From Doryteuthis pealeii (lineage: Eukaryota; Mollusca; Cephalopoda; Myopsida; Loliginidae), in contig CM042181.1 in assembly GCA_023376005.1 (NCBI GenBank), positions 25,044,789 to 25,108,788 on the forward strand: 64,000 nucleotides of DNA. The letters run 5' to 3'. The position numbers and the translations under genes were made by a program. Shown piece after piece: positions 22,011 to 33,409 of the stretch. Under the pieces are notes generated by a model, which searched no databases, was not told the origin of the DNA, and saw only the letters and a program-made list of their open reading frames with translations. How positions within the stretch are numbered: the stretch's first letter is position 1; each line of letters opens with the position of its first letter.

Positions 22011-22259
22011 TACTGACTTCAATACTACTAACTTGAGATGTTTATGGAAATATCTACATAAAGGCTTGAGATTCAAGTATTGACCTCTTACCCAAAATAG
22101 ATGGATATTTCTGTAGAAACATTACATATTTCCTCTGTTGTAAAATAATATCCAATAACATCATTTCATAAATGACTTTAAAATTCCTTAAAGTTATGAA
22201 ACTGAGTTGCATACTGGCACCAGTATGAATATCGAGCACATTATTTCTAAAGTCCAACC

Positions 22260-22630
22260 CCTCCTCATCATGTCAGGGCTGTGTAAACTTGGTAATATCA
22301 GAACGATGCCGTTGGGAACTTAAGTTCCTGGTAGGATCACCCAAGGCGGACAGGTTTGGCACCCAGTGGTATTAGGGCCACTACCCGGGCAAAGTGGCTC
22401 TGGCAAAAATCCAATGGCTTTTGGTGTACTTGTCACTGCATCTGTGGAAAATTTGCGGCAAACAAAGGCATCTCTTTCCCCTGACTGGAATATGCATGCA
22501 GGGGTTTGGGGACTGCTTGTGAATTTCCTATTCCCTTGCTACTCCTTCACCATAGGTGAATTCGTTGGATAGCAGCTGGCTCAACCGACCCAGAGTGAAA
22601 GCCATCACAGAAACAGAAACCAGTATGAAT
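22260..22630 (+). repeat. Unidentified G+C-balanced repeat-like block
   Basis: Contrasts with AT-rich flanks and includes GGATCACCCAAGGCGGACAG and GGGCCACTACCCGGGCAAAG. It reads like a LINE 5' region, but no diagnostic motif was found and there is no second copy in the window. Confidence 0.3.
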
Positions 22631-22639
22631 ACAAGATTT

Positions 22640-23580
22640 TGAGTAGCACAAGTTGAAAGTGTGTTTGAGTTGCTAATAATGGTTTTCACTGCCATCTTTA
22701 TTTATTATTTGAAAATTGATATAATGAGATAAGATTACTTATCAAAGATGATGATCAAACAAACGTTCTGGGCAATGTCATGTCACCCTGCTAGTAAGGC
22801 CTAAAACACTGGTTTCTTATCTGTAATGGAATCAAAAAATGTATTTCATTATTAATCAGAAGAAAGAGAGAAAAAAAGAGCAAGACTGAAAGGGAAGAAG
22901 AAAGAAAATTTAAAAGAAAAAAATATGAAAAATATTTTTAAAATAGGACAGAGTAAACAGAAAAGAAAATGAAGAATTCCAGAGAGGAAGAAAATAAAAA
23001 AAAAAAAAAATGAGGAAACAGATTTCTTAAAAAGATCTGAAAAAAAAAAAATCCCAGGATTTGTACAAAACAATGAAATGATTTTGTTTGTTTTTTGTTG
23101 TTGCTGTTGTTTTTGTTGTGTTTTCAGAGATTTTACTTTATGATTTTTTTTTTATATTCTTTCCGATTTCCATTCGATTCTGAAGATGTTTGTGTGGGTA
23201 GACACAAGCAGAATTATGGATATTTCTAAAAATCTAATGATTCTACTTTATCCAAAGATGAAAACAAAACATCTTTTACTTTTGAGATTTTGTATAAAGC
23301 ACATTTGTATATCAGTGAATTTACAATTCAGTAGGCATTTCAATATCTGTGAGTTAAAATGCATTTGAATAATTTGGATACTATAAATATATATACCTCT
23401 AACAATCTTTTTATAAGATTTTTTTACAAACCAAAGTTACAAGGATGTTATTACTTCTAGTGGAATACAATCAAAATAGGTTTTATAAGAATTAAAGGTG
23501 GTTTTAATTGAGTAGCTAATACCACTTCTTATAATGCATTAGAAGTCCTCAGAAAGCAACCTGAACACAGGTGAATCTAC
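22640..23580. other. Purine-rich and AT-rich DNA
   Basis: 22855-23055 is an A/G-rich tract (GAAA/GGAAG-type). The rest is AT-rich with nothing recognised. Confidence 0.45.
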
Positions 23581-24064
23581 ATGTTCATATACACAAAAAA
23601 TTTCAACAAGAGTTATAACAAATACAGACTTTATTGTCTGAGCAACATTCAACATACAATACAAAACAAGCCAGGATGAAGGTCTTAAGGGAAAGTGTCT
23701 TTGTAGATAGTTTTTAGGCTACTAAATGGAGAATAGAAGTAGTCACTTACTGTGTAGAAACTATCGTGTAACAGGTACACAGTAAAGACGCAACTGGTGT
23801 GTGTAACTTTGGTGAAGCCATAGAGACCACGTACATACACAGGTATAAGACTGTAGTTGGGGGCAAGCCCCCCCCACCTACAGTGGATGGAGACAATTTA
23901 TCTAGTGCATATATATGGATGCCAGATGAAAGAGAGTGTTAATTTTCCTGGGGTTGTGTTCAAATAGCCAGGTTCGCCCCCTAGTGGTAAACCCTGGTAG
24001 TACAGGAATATAACCCTTTGTCAATCTCTACCCCATCAAAACAAGGGAAGATAATCACTACATT
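23580..24064 (-). repeat. Possible solo LTR, minus strand
   Basis: The minus strand carries TGTAGTGATTATCTTCCC at its 5' side, a CCATATATATGCA TATA-like element (~23908), and AATAAAG followed by TCTGTATTTGTT (~23630) as a polyadenylation signal and GT-rich site. The order promoter-polyA fits an LTR. Boundaries and target duplication were not resolved. Confidence 0.35.
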
Positions 24065-24149
24065 GTTATTAGGTAATATTTATTACCCAACTCTACACTA
24101 CTGAAACTCTGTAACCAAAAATATGAATGTGTGTGTGTGTGTGTGTGGA

Positions 24150-24355
24150 GGCACATAGTGTAATGGTTATAGTTGTAGGAAATGGACTCACCACATGAGT
24201 TCAAATCTTGGATGAGGTTGTTTGCATTTCACATAGTGTTAATACCCTTGAGAAATATATCCATCTATTCTCCCTCCAGCTATGAATAAATAGTAGAGCA
24301 GATTGGGTTCTTTAACCTTAGTAGGCAACCAGTCTAGGAGAAGGAAAACTAAGAC
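24150..24355 (+). mobile_element. SINE-B copy
   Basis: Preceded by a (TG)n tract (24127-24146). Head GTGTAATGGTTATAGTTG, B box GAGTTCAAATCTTGG, the AATACCCTTGAGAA block and the GGCAACCAGTCTAGGAGAAG block. Confidence 0.85.
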
Positions 24356-24560
24356 AATCCAATGTTGTGTTCATCCTCATTCAGGCAACTCCTGTGGTGA
24401 CATAAATACCAAGTTATATAGCAACTTGCCTTTCCATTGGACAACAATGGTGTTATGAAGCAGGGAGACCTGCTGCATGGGCAACTGTTGGCTGATGCCA
24501 AGATCTAGGCACAGATCCATAGTTTCACTAAACAGATTCCATAACACCTAGCAGACTTAA

Positions 24561-24680
24561 TAACGAGAGTGAGTCAAAAGATTTGCAATATTTTGGTAAC
24601 ATGAGGCACAATTCAGCAGCTCCAGATGTTTTACCAAGGTTGTGAAGGTCATGAACCACACTGGACTTTAAGATACAGGT
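24561..24680 (+). mobile_element. Truncated left end of the 29.9-kb mariner-like family
   Basis: GAGAGTGAGTCAAAAGATTT then CAATATTTTGGTAACATGAG, matching the left 110 bp of 29891-30780. Confidence 0.75.
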
Positions 24681-25145
24681 TTTACGGCATATCAAACTCA
24701 GTGGGTTATTTAATGCCGATAAAGTTTTGAAATAAATTCATTCTTAATGGATACTCAATTTTTTTTATAAACACATTTTTCTATTTAACCCATAGATGGG
24801 ACCCTAATAGGTACTACCACTCTGGGTCAGAGTAGACCTGGAAGCAATGGTGATGAAGGAGTGCTCCACATTCCCCAGACCTCCAGAACTGGAACCTCAC
24901 TATCAAATAGTTTCATGTCATTCCCAGGAACATGAAGACCCTCAGTCAATGCCTTCTAGCACATATATGATAAAAAGGGTTGAGGCTTGCTATAAGGGCA
25001 ATAGGGTTGGAGCAGTCATATAGGTGCTAGGGCTTGACATGACCAGCTGATTGATTGGAGGGGACTTCTCTGACTGCCTGTCTAGCCTAAGTAAGGGTCT
25101 AAGTTGCGAGTTGCATGTCACAGACTGCTCATCATCTAGGCCCTG
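24680..25145 (-). mobile_element. SINE-D copy
   Basis: The plus strand shows the reversed tail TTTTACGGCATATCAAACTC followed by the family body (TAACCCATAGATGGGACCCT, GGGTCAGAGTAGACC, CTCCAGAACTGGAACCTCAC). The tRNA-like head side is decayed. Confidence 0.75.
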
Positions 25146-25149
25146 TGGT

Positions 25150-25315
25150 TTGTGGCTGGAATGCATCATTGTAGTAAGCTAGTTCAAACCCCAGTCACAC
25201 TATTATGTTTACTTTCAGACTAATACCTTTGGGAAAGGTATGAACACCCCTCATCCCACCCAACTATGGATTAAATAGTACCATTACTGTTCTTTTACAA
25301 GGATGGTTGAAGAAT
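25150..25315 (+). mobile_element. Diverged SINE-B-like copy
   Basis: A TAGTTCAAACCCCAGTC B-box-like block and CTAATACCTTTGGGAAAGGT, then a partly matching body ending AAGGATGGTTGAAG. Confidence 0.5.
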
Positions 25316-25321
25316 AATCAA

Positions 25322-25620
25322 ACTGTTCCAATTACCGTCGAATTGGTAAAACACGGCAACAACTGATTGTAACTTAATACAAACCCGTCTTGTTGCAATT
25401 CTACTGCAGAATGACAGGGTATTTATAAAACTCCACAATATCATTGAAACCAAGCAGCCAATCAGAACTCAAGGAATGGAATCACCTAAATGCATGAATG
25501 GATCATTCTTGATTTCTATAAATACCAACTGTCTTGGACACTGGTTCAGTTGTGCTTAGCTAGTTGCTGTTATTCAAACCAACAATAGACTAACTGATTT
25601 TGGCATTAAATAACCTACAA
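25322..25620 (+). mobile_element. Promoter-bearing repeat (family P), fullest copy; LTR-like
   Basis: Starts TGTTCCAATTACCGTCGAAT. It has AGCCAATCAGAACTC (CCAAT box) and, ~65 bp further, TTTCTATAAATACCAACTG (TATA box), the spacing of a pol II promoter as in LTRs. Other copies are at 21325 and 21884. Confidence 0.55.
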
Positions 25621-25825
25621 AGGTTGATATGCAATTAAATGAAGAAACCAATCAAGTGATGTATAAGAGCAAAGTGAAGGCAAAAGTTGATTAAAATCTT
25701 CAGAGGTTCTTAATGTTTGGCAATTGCTCAACAACAGACTTTGTGCATCTATACCACATAAGTATCACATCTTGTTATTTGATAACCCCCAACTTGAAAT
25801 TCTATTTTATATCTATCTATATATC

Positions 25826-26045
25826 ATCAGGGTGTGCTGGGGGCATAGATGCCCATGACTCTCTCTCTCTCTCTCTCTTTTCTCTCTCTCTCACCAGATA
25901 GTCATTGCTTGTGGCAGGTCTTTTGCATGACATACAGAGCTGATTGATGTAGGTTTTTTGAAGGTTGGCCTACACTGGTCTGTTCATGTGTTCACAGGAG
26001 AACGTCAGTTATGAGTTTGTCCTTGCTTCTCCAGCAGTTTCCAGC
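25826..26045 (-). pseudogene. LINE 3' fragment (second family)
   Basis: Starts CATCAGGGTGTGCTGGGGGC (reversed 3' tail). Interrupted by CT-rich tract 25860-25892, then matches 21085-21235. It ends in a CA run. Confidence 0.6.
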
Positions 26046-26202
26046 ACACACACACACACACACACTTGTGTGTATGTGGATAGATAATATTTATTTATCT
26101 TCAGAGAGAAAGAGATACAGACAAAGGGACAGAGAGAGAGAGAGAGAGATGAATCAAAATTTCACTCATACAAAATCTATATATTAAATAAAATCTAAAA
26201 TA

Positions 26203-26443
26203 GCACTAAAAAGTCCTTTTCATTCATCTTTTCATCAGGGGAGGAATCGATGATTGTCATTACCAGTTAAAAATTTAATTGAATTGAGATTAAGATGAAA
26301 AAGTTTTTAAAAAAAATAAGATAAACACTTTGTTCTGATATTGAGGTAAAAAATAAAAATGTTTAAAAAAGTAATAAAATAAATATTATCGATTCCTCCC
26401 CTGATGAGAACATGAATGAAAAGGCCTTTAGTGCTAATTATTT
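26203..26443. repeat. Foldback with ~45-bp arms
   Basis: 26203-26250 pairs with 26390-26443 (shared AATCGATTCCTCCCC and CTTTTCATTCATG-type blocks, TAGCACTAAA at the outer edge). There is no ORF. The right arm contains CCTGATGAGAACATGAATGA, which is not a valid hammerhead. Confidence 0.6.
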
Positions 26444-26456
26444 TAAATTTAAACCC

Positions 26457-26458
<2 letters not shown>

Positions 26459-26496
<38 letters not shown>
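26459..26496. repeat. (TA)n microsatellite
   Basis: About 19 TA units. Others in this cluster are at 26682-26716, 26941-26971, 26986-27005 and 27081-27110. Confidence 0.95.
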
Positions 26497-26499
<3 letters not shown>

Positions 26500-26681
26500 A
26501 AAATTGTATGATCAAACATAAATTAACTAACATAAATGAAATGTCATTAGGTGATATCTGGGTTGTCAATTGTATCCAAAAAGTAACCCCATATATATAT
26601 GTAAGTTGAAAATGGAAGCGATTCCGACGGTATGTTGAAATGAAAAATAAAGGAAAGAAAATGTTGAATGGATAAAATAGG

Positions 26682-26713
<32 letters not shown>

Positions 26714-26745
26714 TATGGAAATACGGTGAGGAAATTAATCCGACA

Positions 26746-26936
26746 ATATGAGAAGAAAATATTTAAAAAATATAACAAACACAGGATGTTATGATTAGGG
26801 GAAACAATTTTATGTGTCAATACTTAAGCATTTCGGTATATTGTAACAATATACTGAAATGCTTAAGTATTGACACATAAAATTGTTTCCCCTAATCATA
26901 ACATCCTGTGTTTGTTATATTTTTAAAATATTTTCT

Positions 26937-26944
<8 letters not shown>
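26746..26944. repeat. Near-perfect 99-bp-arm palindrome
   Basis: Left arm 26746-26844, single-base centre at 26845, right arm 26846-26944. The one mismatch I noted in the arm near the centre is at CGGTATA/TATACTG, with one or two more in the outer A/T part. It sits inside a cluster of TA microsatellites. Confidence 0.85.
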
Positions 26945-26973
<29 letters not shown>

Positions 26974-27010
26974 GGACAAAATAGAATATATATATATATA
27001 TATATAAAAA

Positions 27011-27077
27011 GTCAAGCAGGGGCCTATTATTGGTATCAACCAGTGAGGGAGTCTATCCACTCTTCACTAGTGCTAGG

Positions 27078-27082
<5 letters not shown>
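27011..27082 (-). mobile_element. SINE-A 3' fragment, minus strand
   Basis: GGGGCCTATTATTGGTATCA ... GTGAGGGAGTCTATCC only; the head is missing and both ends abut TA runs. Confidence 0.7.
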
Positions 27083-27113
<31 letters not shown>

Positions 27114-27848
27114 CTATAAATATTCTCTTTAGCACAGGTCTATCTCTTTTTAAAGCAAAGATGGTGATAGAAATGTAGTGATACATACAGGTTTGACAAA
27201 CCAGTAGTACATAGTTATAATTCTTCATACTAGTTGTTTAGAGTTCAATGTTAATGTTGATTCCTAGTCAGACTATTAGCAATTGTTGGAATTGGGTAGA
27301 ACTGTGAGTGTCTGGACAGGTGGGTTTAGGATAGCACTGCTCATTTGAAAAAGAGACAGGAATAGAAAATGTCTCAAAAATTGCTTTCCTAACCACAACT
27401 GATCACATGCAGCTGATGGATGTGTCCATCTCGGACATAAAAGAATATCAAGAAATCCAAAGTAGCAATCCAAAAATAGGAAATACTATTCTCAACAAAT
27501 AAATTGCTTTTAATCAAAAAACGTGATAGGTGATAAATTATAAAAACTAAAAACAAATAAAAAAACAAATTTTTATTTTCTCATTGTTAACAATTTGATT
27601 CTGATGATGATTAATGTTTGTCAAAAGAATTTGATTAATTAAATTATGAACTTTAGACAATTCTTTTTCATCTGTGATGTCAAGATTAGAACATTCATTT
27701 ATAAACAGGTAATGTTAGAAGAAAGGCTGAACTGACAGAAACACCCACACCATTCTTTTTAATGAGACTGGTTATATATATATATATATATATATATATT
27801 GAGCACTTTTATATTTATAAGACCAACTTCTTTTTATTGATGGTCAAA

Positions 27849-27907
27849 ATTGTGACTTGCTCGATTTTTTTGTTTTTCCTCTCTTCACAAAAAATTTAAA
27901 AAATAAA

Positions 27908-27951
<44 letters not shown>

Positions 27952-28310
27952 ACATTAATATATCAGAAATACATTTATTTAGGCTACCTTTGCCTTTTCA
28001 AGTTTGATTTTCTAATGGAAAATAATAATAAAAAATCAGAAAAATTGTGACTCACTCGATTTTTCCTGTTAAGTCATCCTCTCTTAAAAAAAAATAAATA
28101 TAAATAAATCAAATATTTATATATGAATAAATATATAAAAACCTTAATATATAGGGAAAAAATATTTAGGTTACATTTGCCTCTTGAAGTCTGATTTTCT
28201 AATGGAAAATAATAATAGAAAATCAGACTTGAAGAGGCAAATGTAGCCAATATAAATTTATTTCTGATATAGTAAGGTTTTCATATATTTATTCATCTAT
28301 GATATACTCC
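27849..28310. repeat. Direct plus inverted repeat cluster
   Basis: Two direct units (27849-28047 and 28048-28225) each have a GTGACT(T/C)(G/A)CTCGATTTTT start and a TTTAGG(C/T)TAC..TTTGCC block. A third inverted unit (28217-28310) pairs with 28115-28200. TA runs lie inside. Confidence 0.65.
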
Positions 28311-28424
28311 ATATATATAAGAATATGTACATACACTGATATTTATAGGTATGTATGCAAAATATTTATATTCATGATTGAGTTTTCAATTTTGCTTGAA
28401 TCCTATCACAGAAACACTTGATAC

Positions 28425-28428
<4 letters not shown>

Positions 28429-28503
<75 letters not shown>
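28429..28503. repeat. (CA)n(TA)n compound microsatellite
   Basis: CA to 28461, then TA to 28503. Confidence 0.95.
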
Positions 28504-28507
<4 letters not shown>

Positions 28508-28559
28508 CAGGTGCAATAGTTAAATTGTTGTCTAAATCACACAAAAATGAAAATAGCAC

Positions 28560-29710
28560 TGACATCTCACTTTATCAGATATATTTACAAAAATTACATG
28601 AAAATATCATGAAATACTATAGATTAGATTTATTGATCCAGTGGGAGATGAATGGAGTCATAATATCACCATTGTTAGTGATCACTGCAAACACCATGAT
28701 GTGGACTGGGTGTTTGCATTTCATCACTATCAGTACATCTTGTGGGTACAAAATAAACCAACAGTTGTTCTGTGAGATCACCATCTGATAGAAATGTTTC
28801 TCATTTTAGAAAAATCAAAGTATGTTTGGTTGGAATGGTTGCTTGAGTTTGTTGGAAATCTTTGACTCATTGTCTTTCCTCTCGTTCTTCATTGCCTGTG
28901 ATAAAGTTTGGCCCTTCCCATCATATGAGAAATACTAAATGTCTTCATGCACTACCTGACTGATAAGAAACTCAGACACTCTCATGTCCCTGGCTTTGGA
29001 TCTGATTGACTAGCTGGAATCATTGTCAATCATAGCCTTGTTCTCAGCAACAAATTTAGGAGTTCTTTTCTTATCAGGACAATCAGAATGAGGCTTTCAA
29101 ATGGCAATACTTTTGTAATCACCATTGAATTCACCAAACTTTTTCAAATCTTCTTCACTGTTGTTAGATTGACACCCAAACACTCTGAAATCTTCCAGTA
29201 TGAATGGCAAATATTTTCTTTTTTAATCAATTGAGAATCAATGTTTCCATATAATTTTTTAAGTTTATATATCTACATATGGGGCAGGCTTAGCTCAGTC
29301 GGTAGAATGTTTGGCTAGGAATCACAAGGTTCTTGGTTCGATACCAGCCCCCGCCAACTCAGCGTATGAGTAGCACAGGGATCTGTGCGGTAAAGTGAGG
29401 AGCTGATGGTAGGTGTGGTGCTCCACCTCAGATACTAAAATAATCTCCTGGTCTAGCGCTATTGAAAAGGGGATAGATTCCCTCACTGTCTGGCTGATAC
29501 CGACATTAGGCCACCCCGACGACATTACTTTTTACTTTATATATCTACATTTCAAGTGTTTGTTTTTGAAATAATTGAGTAGGGCCCTTGCTAGTCAAAC
29601 CAAAAGATTCTAGCTTGCTCTTGGCCTCATCTGCAGACAGTATGTCCTTTTTCACATACATTCACCAACTCTTCCGCACAAGCAGGATGTGACACAAGGT
29701 CAATTTCTTC
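28560..29710 (-). pseudogene. Tc1/mariner-type transposase pseudogene, split by a SINE
   Basis: Minus-strand translation across several frames gives, in order, HPACAEELVNVCEKG, DEAKSKLESFGLTSKGP, (SINE-A at 29279-29535), IRSKARDMRVSEFLIS, GQTLSQAMKNERKDNESK, NKLKQPFQPN, NNCWFILYPQDVLIVMK and VFAVIT. The last blocks parallel a widespread animal Tc1/mariner-like transposase (LSxxMKxxRKxxAxKLLNKLK, NRWLCxDPxEVPxVM, VFGVxSxEG). Multiple stops and shifts; no functional protein is possible. Confidence 0.75.
29279..29535 (+). mobile_element. SINE-A, full length with perfect 15-bp target duplication
   Basis: GGGGCAGGCTTAGCTCAGTC with TAGCTCAGTCGG (perfect A box) and GGTTCGATACCAGCC (B box), the body, and 3' end GACGACATTACTTTTTAC. 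It is flanked by TTTATATATCTACAT at 29264-29278 and 29536-29550. It interrupts the transposase pseudogene. Confidence 0.93.
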
Positions 29711-29711
29711 A

Positions 29712-29852
29712 GCGGAGATTAAAGGGTTTGAATTCAGAGTTTTCCTTTTCGTAGACTGGTTGCCTAACCAAGGTTAAAAAGACCAATCCGCCCTGCTATA
29801 AACCCATAGCTTGAGGGAGAATTGGATTCATACCTTTCCCAAGTATATACAT
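29712..29852 (-). mobile_element. SINE-B fragment, minus strand
   Basis: The plus strand reads GGTTTGAATTCAGAGTTTTC, AGACTGGTTGCCTAACC, TCATACCTTTCCCAAG, the reverse of the SINE-B body. The head is lost. Confidence 0.8.
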
Positions 29853-29890
29853 TATTACAACTGAAACAAAAGATATGATGTATATGTATA

Positions 29891-30780
29891 CTAGGGTGAT
29901 TCAAAAGTTTTGCAATATTTTGGTAACATGAGGCACAATTCATCAGCTTCAAATGCTTTTGCTGAGATTATGAATGTGATGAACTACACTGAACCGTGAG
30001 ATGCTGAGCTCGCCTGATACTCTCTGAATGCTACTTGTCAGATTTACCTCCATGACTTGGAGCACAGCCTTGGAATCTACAGTTAAATGGCTACCTGACC
30101 TTACCTGATTGTAGAGATTCTTGCAACATGAGCAAAATGTATTGAACTATCTGGTTACTGTACTGTGATCAACTGCACCTTTCATGAAACAAATGTTTTT
30201 GGTTCTTTCTGCAGAATTATGGTTAAGTTTGAACTTGTAAAGAAGAAGTTACCAAATTAGATTATATTTGCATATTCATCTGCACAACTTTCAAATCCCA
30301 CACACAATGAAGCAATGAACAACATATCATTACACCAACTACAACAAGACTGTAAAATGTTGTATAAGGTGATCAGTATTCAGCTGTATTGCAAGTTGAA
30401 TCTCATCTGAAAATCCAGAGTTGGTATGTGGTTTATATAGCAGGTTGCGATATTCCACTATGTACCTTGGCTAAGCACATTCTCAGGATTCTGATTGGCT
30501 GCTAGCTTTAGTGTGGATACTTTGACCCATATATACCCAACACATGACTGTACTTTGGTAGTTAGCACAGGGCCTGTATTTGGTTACAGTCCTACCCTCT
30601 TTTTTTGTCTGCTAACTGGATGCGAGATACATCCTTCTTGTGAAGGTGAGTATATGTTGATTCTACATAAACTACCAACCACAGCAGATACTTTTACAAC
30701 TTAAACTGTTTTGGTCATATGATATATGTGCTGTAAACTAGCATGTACCAAAATATCTTAAAACTTCTGACTAACCCTAG
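29891..30780. mobile_element. Mariner-like element, 890 bp, TA-flanked
   Basis: The left end CTAGGGTGATTCAAAAGTTT...TTTGGTA and the right end (reverse complement CTAGGGTTAGTCAGAAGTTT...TTTGGTA) form ~35-bp inverted repeats. TA dinucleotides flank at 29889-29890 and 30781-30782. I could not recognise transposase in the interior. A second, truncated left end occurs at 24561-24680. Confidence 0.8.
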
Positions 30781-30782
30781 TA

Positions 30783-31135
30783 GATAAGGAATATATAAAA
30801 ATGTTTGTCATCCAAAAATTTATGTTTAATATATTCATCAAATATCTTTTTATAGAAATAAGATCATAGAACATTATTAAAAAATATTTGGAACAAACTT
30901 TTTAAAATATAAAATTAACCTATTTATTTTAAAAAATTCTACTTAAGTGAAACTGGCACAATTTGCATTAACAATAAAAATATAAACTTTTTTCAAAACA
31001 TCTTAAAGTAATTCTGAAATTATTAAGGTTAATGTTTTTTTAAATCCATTTTTTTTTAAATAAGACCTTATACATATTTAAAAATAACAAAAAAATATCA
31101 GTTCATTTCATTGCATTTTTCATTAAATTAATTAT
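30783..31135. other. AT-rich DNA, nothing recognised
   Basis: No repeat copy or coding frame was found. Confidence 0.4.
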
Positions 31136-31340
31136 AAGAGTTGTAGGAAATGGACGTTTCGACACAGTTCACATAGCGCTAATACCCTTGGGAAAGGTAT
31201 TAATCCGACTATCCTCCCTCCAGCTATGGGTAAATAGTAGGGGAGACTAGGCCTTGGTTAAGCAACCAGTCTAGGAGAATGAAAACTCTGAATTCAAACC
31301 TCTTAAATCTCATCTTGGAGTGGTCTACTAGAATAGGCTC
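31136..31340 (+). mobile_element. SINE-B copy, internally deleted head
   Basis: GTTGTAGGAAATGGAC, then GCTAATACCCTTGGGAAAGG, TCCTCCCTCCAGCTATGGGT and GCAACCAGTCTAGGAGAATG. Confidence 0.8.
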
Positions 31341-31610
31341 AGGCCTACTTAGTAATCTATTTCAATTTTTCTTTTTAAATTAATATTTTTTACTTTTATA
31401 TTTTGATTTTATTTTACCTAAAAAATGAATTCAACTAAATCTTATGTTTTATATCTATATTGACCCTTTTCTAGGCAGAGAGACATTTTTATTGTTTATT
31501 CAGTAGCTCAATGTAAGGTATTTTCATGTTGGCTGCTTGTTGAGCAATTCAATGTTAATGTATAGAAACATTGCTATAAGACACCACTACATGCATTGTT
31601 GCAGGATTCC

Positions 31611-31856
31611 AGTGATTTGCAACTGCCTAGCAATTGCAAAGTTCCAGGTTCAATACTTGTCCTTGCTAACTCAGCACATGAGTAGAACAGTTTGGGTAAT
31701 CTGATCTGTGCAGTAAAGCATCTGGGAGCTGATAGTAGGTGTGGTGCTCCATCTCAGCAAAAATATCTCCCTGGTCTAGCACTAGCAAAGAGGGATTATA
31801 CTCCTTCGTTGTCAAGCTGATACCAACAATAGACCACTCTGCTGACTTTACTTATA
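31611..31856 (+). mobile_element. SINE-A copy lacking the first ~25 bp
   Basis: AGGTTCAATACTTGTCC B box, GGGAGCTGATAGTAGGTGTG body, end CTGACTTTACTTA. Confidence 0.85.
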
Positions 31857-31993
31857 TAGTCAGATACCATAACACTGATCATATTTGTTTGTTTTAATTT
31901 TTTTTTATTTATGATTTATTGACTTGTTTGTACCATTTATCTTGCAAATTTTCTAAAAATAATTTGCCCATTCTTCAAAGATTAAAAAGAAAT

Positions 31994-32160
31994 GTATTAT
32001 TTGGATTTTTTGATTGTTGTCCTCATCTTTATTGTTATATATATACAACATTTTAGTCTTCTTCAAACAAGAAACACCTGAAGAAGGCCAGAAGGCACAT
32101 TGGCCGAAATGTTGTGTATATAAACAATAAAGATGAGGACAACAGTCCTTTAACAATAAT
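31994..32160. mobile_element. Inverted pair of SINE-C tails
   Basis: 31996-32065 and 32090-32155 are reverse complements. The right copy reads CCTGAAGAAGGCCAGAAGGC then a TTGGCCGAAATGTTGTG segment and AATAAAGATGAGGACAACAG. Confidence 0.75.
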
Positions 32161-32240
32161 CATCAGAAAGCCATGTTGCCACAAGATATAGTATTAGTAT
32201 TGATCTAATTTTAGATACTTACAAGAAGAAGATAGAACTT

Positions 32241-32420
32241 TGAAACTAGGAAGATTATTTTGCATCTGAGGTGGAGTTCCACACCTACCATCAGCTCCCC
32301 ACTTTACTGCACAAATAAGTGTGGTACTCATAATCATGCACTGAGCAGGTGAGGACCAGTATCAAACCTGGAACCTTGTGGTTCCTAGGCAGATGCTCTA
32401 CCAATTGAGCTGAATCTGCC
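32241..32420 (-). mobile_element. SINE-A 5' portion, minus strand
   Basis: The reverse complement has GCAGATTCAGCTCAATTGG (A-box region), GGTTTGATACTGGTCC and the body up to TCTTCCTAG. The 3' end is missing. Confidence 0.82.
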
Positions 32421-32964
32421 TTTACAAACAATAGTAAAACATTTTTGTGAACAGTTTTAATTTTATCAATCAAGTAAAAATTAAAATTTGCCTATAAATT
32501 TCAATTTATTTTCATAGAATGTGACTGACCTATTTACTGAAATGTGATTTATCATATATTATTATGTACATGAAGTTTTATGATCTAAATTATATTTTGC
32601 ATAGTCTACAACCAACAATCACATAAAACTACTTAAACTTTCATTATTATTGATTTTCACTTGTTTTTTCTTTCAGATTTTAATTTTCTCTGTTTTTCAC
32701 TGTTGGTCACTGCTGCAGAAATGACGATCTGAGAGAGTTGTGACACAAAAGTAAGTAAAAAAAATAAAAGATGAAAAAAAAAATGCCTTTCAAAATTATT
32801 AATAAAACTAATATTTATACTACTAATGCTAATAATAATAACCATTAAACCACATAGTAAGCAAATGCTGCAAATTAGGATAAAAATGAGTACAAGAGTA
32901 GTCATGAGTGGGTGGGTAAAGGTGATCTATTGGGAATTGTGCAAATGACTAAACTTTGACAATA

Positions 32965-33240
32965 CAGACAATTAGTATAGGTGTATAATGATTATCATTG
33001 TAGATAATGGACATGGTGACATGAGTTCAAATCCTGGACGAGGCTGTTTGCATTTCCCAAAATACCCTTGAGAAAGGTATGCATCCAATTATTCCTCCTC
33101 CAGTTATAGGTAAATAGTAGGACAGACTGGGCTCTTTAAGCTTGGTTAAGCAACCAGTCTCAGAGAAAGAAAACTCTGAATTCAAACCTGTTAAACTCTG
33201 CTTAAAAATTGACCATGTGTTGCATCCTGCTTATGTGGAG
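32965..33240 (+). mobile_element. SINE-B copy, long form
   Basis: GAGTTCAAATCCTGGACGAG B box and body, extending past TCTGAATTCAAACC into AAAATTGACCATGTGTTGC and AGATTGGGTAA. This 3' extension is also seen at 39004-39280. Confidence 0.85.
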
Positions 33241-33409
33241 AGATTGGGTAAAAAACAATAGAAATGCATAGATGAGAATCTATCTTGGAAAATGAAAGAA
33301 AAAATTCTCTGGGATTTTGAGATAAAAACAGATCATCCAACTTCAGCCAGAAGATCAGATAAAGTTTTAGTTAATAAAAAAAAAAGAACTTGTCAACTGG
33401 ATGTTTGAG

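Noticed and set aside
26388..26425. Hammerhead at CCTGATGAGAACATGAATGA
   Set aside because: No pairing for stem II and no usable stem III or cleavage triplet.
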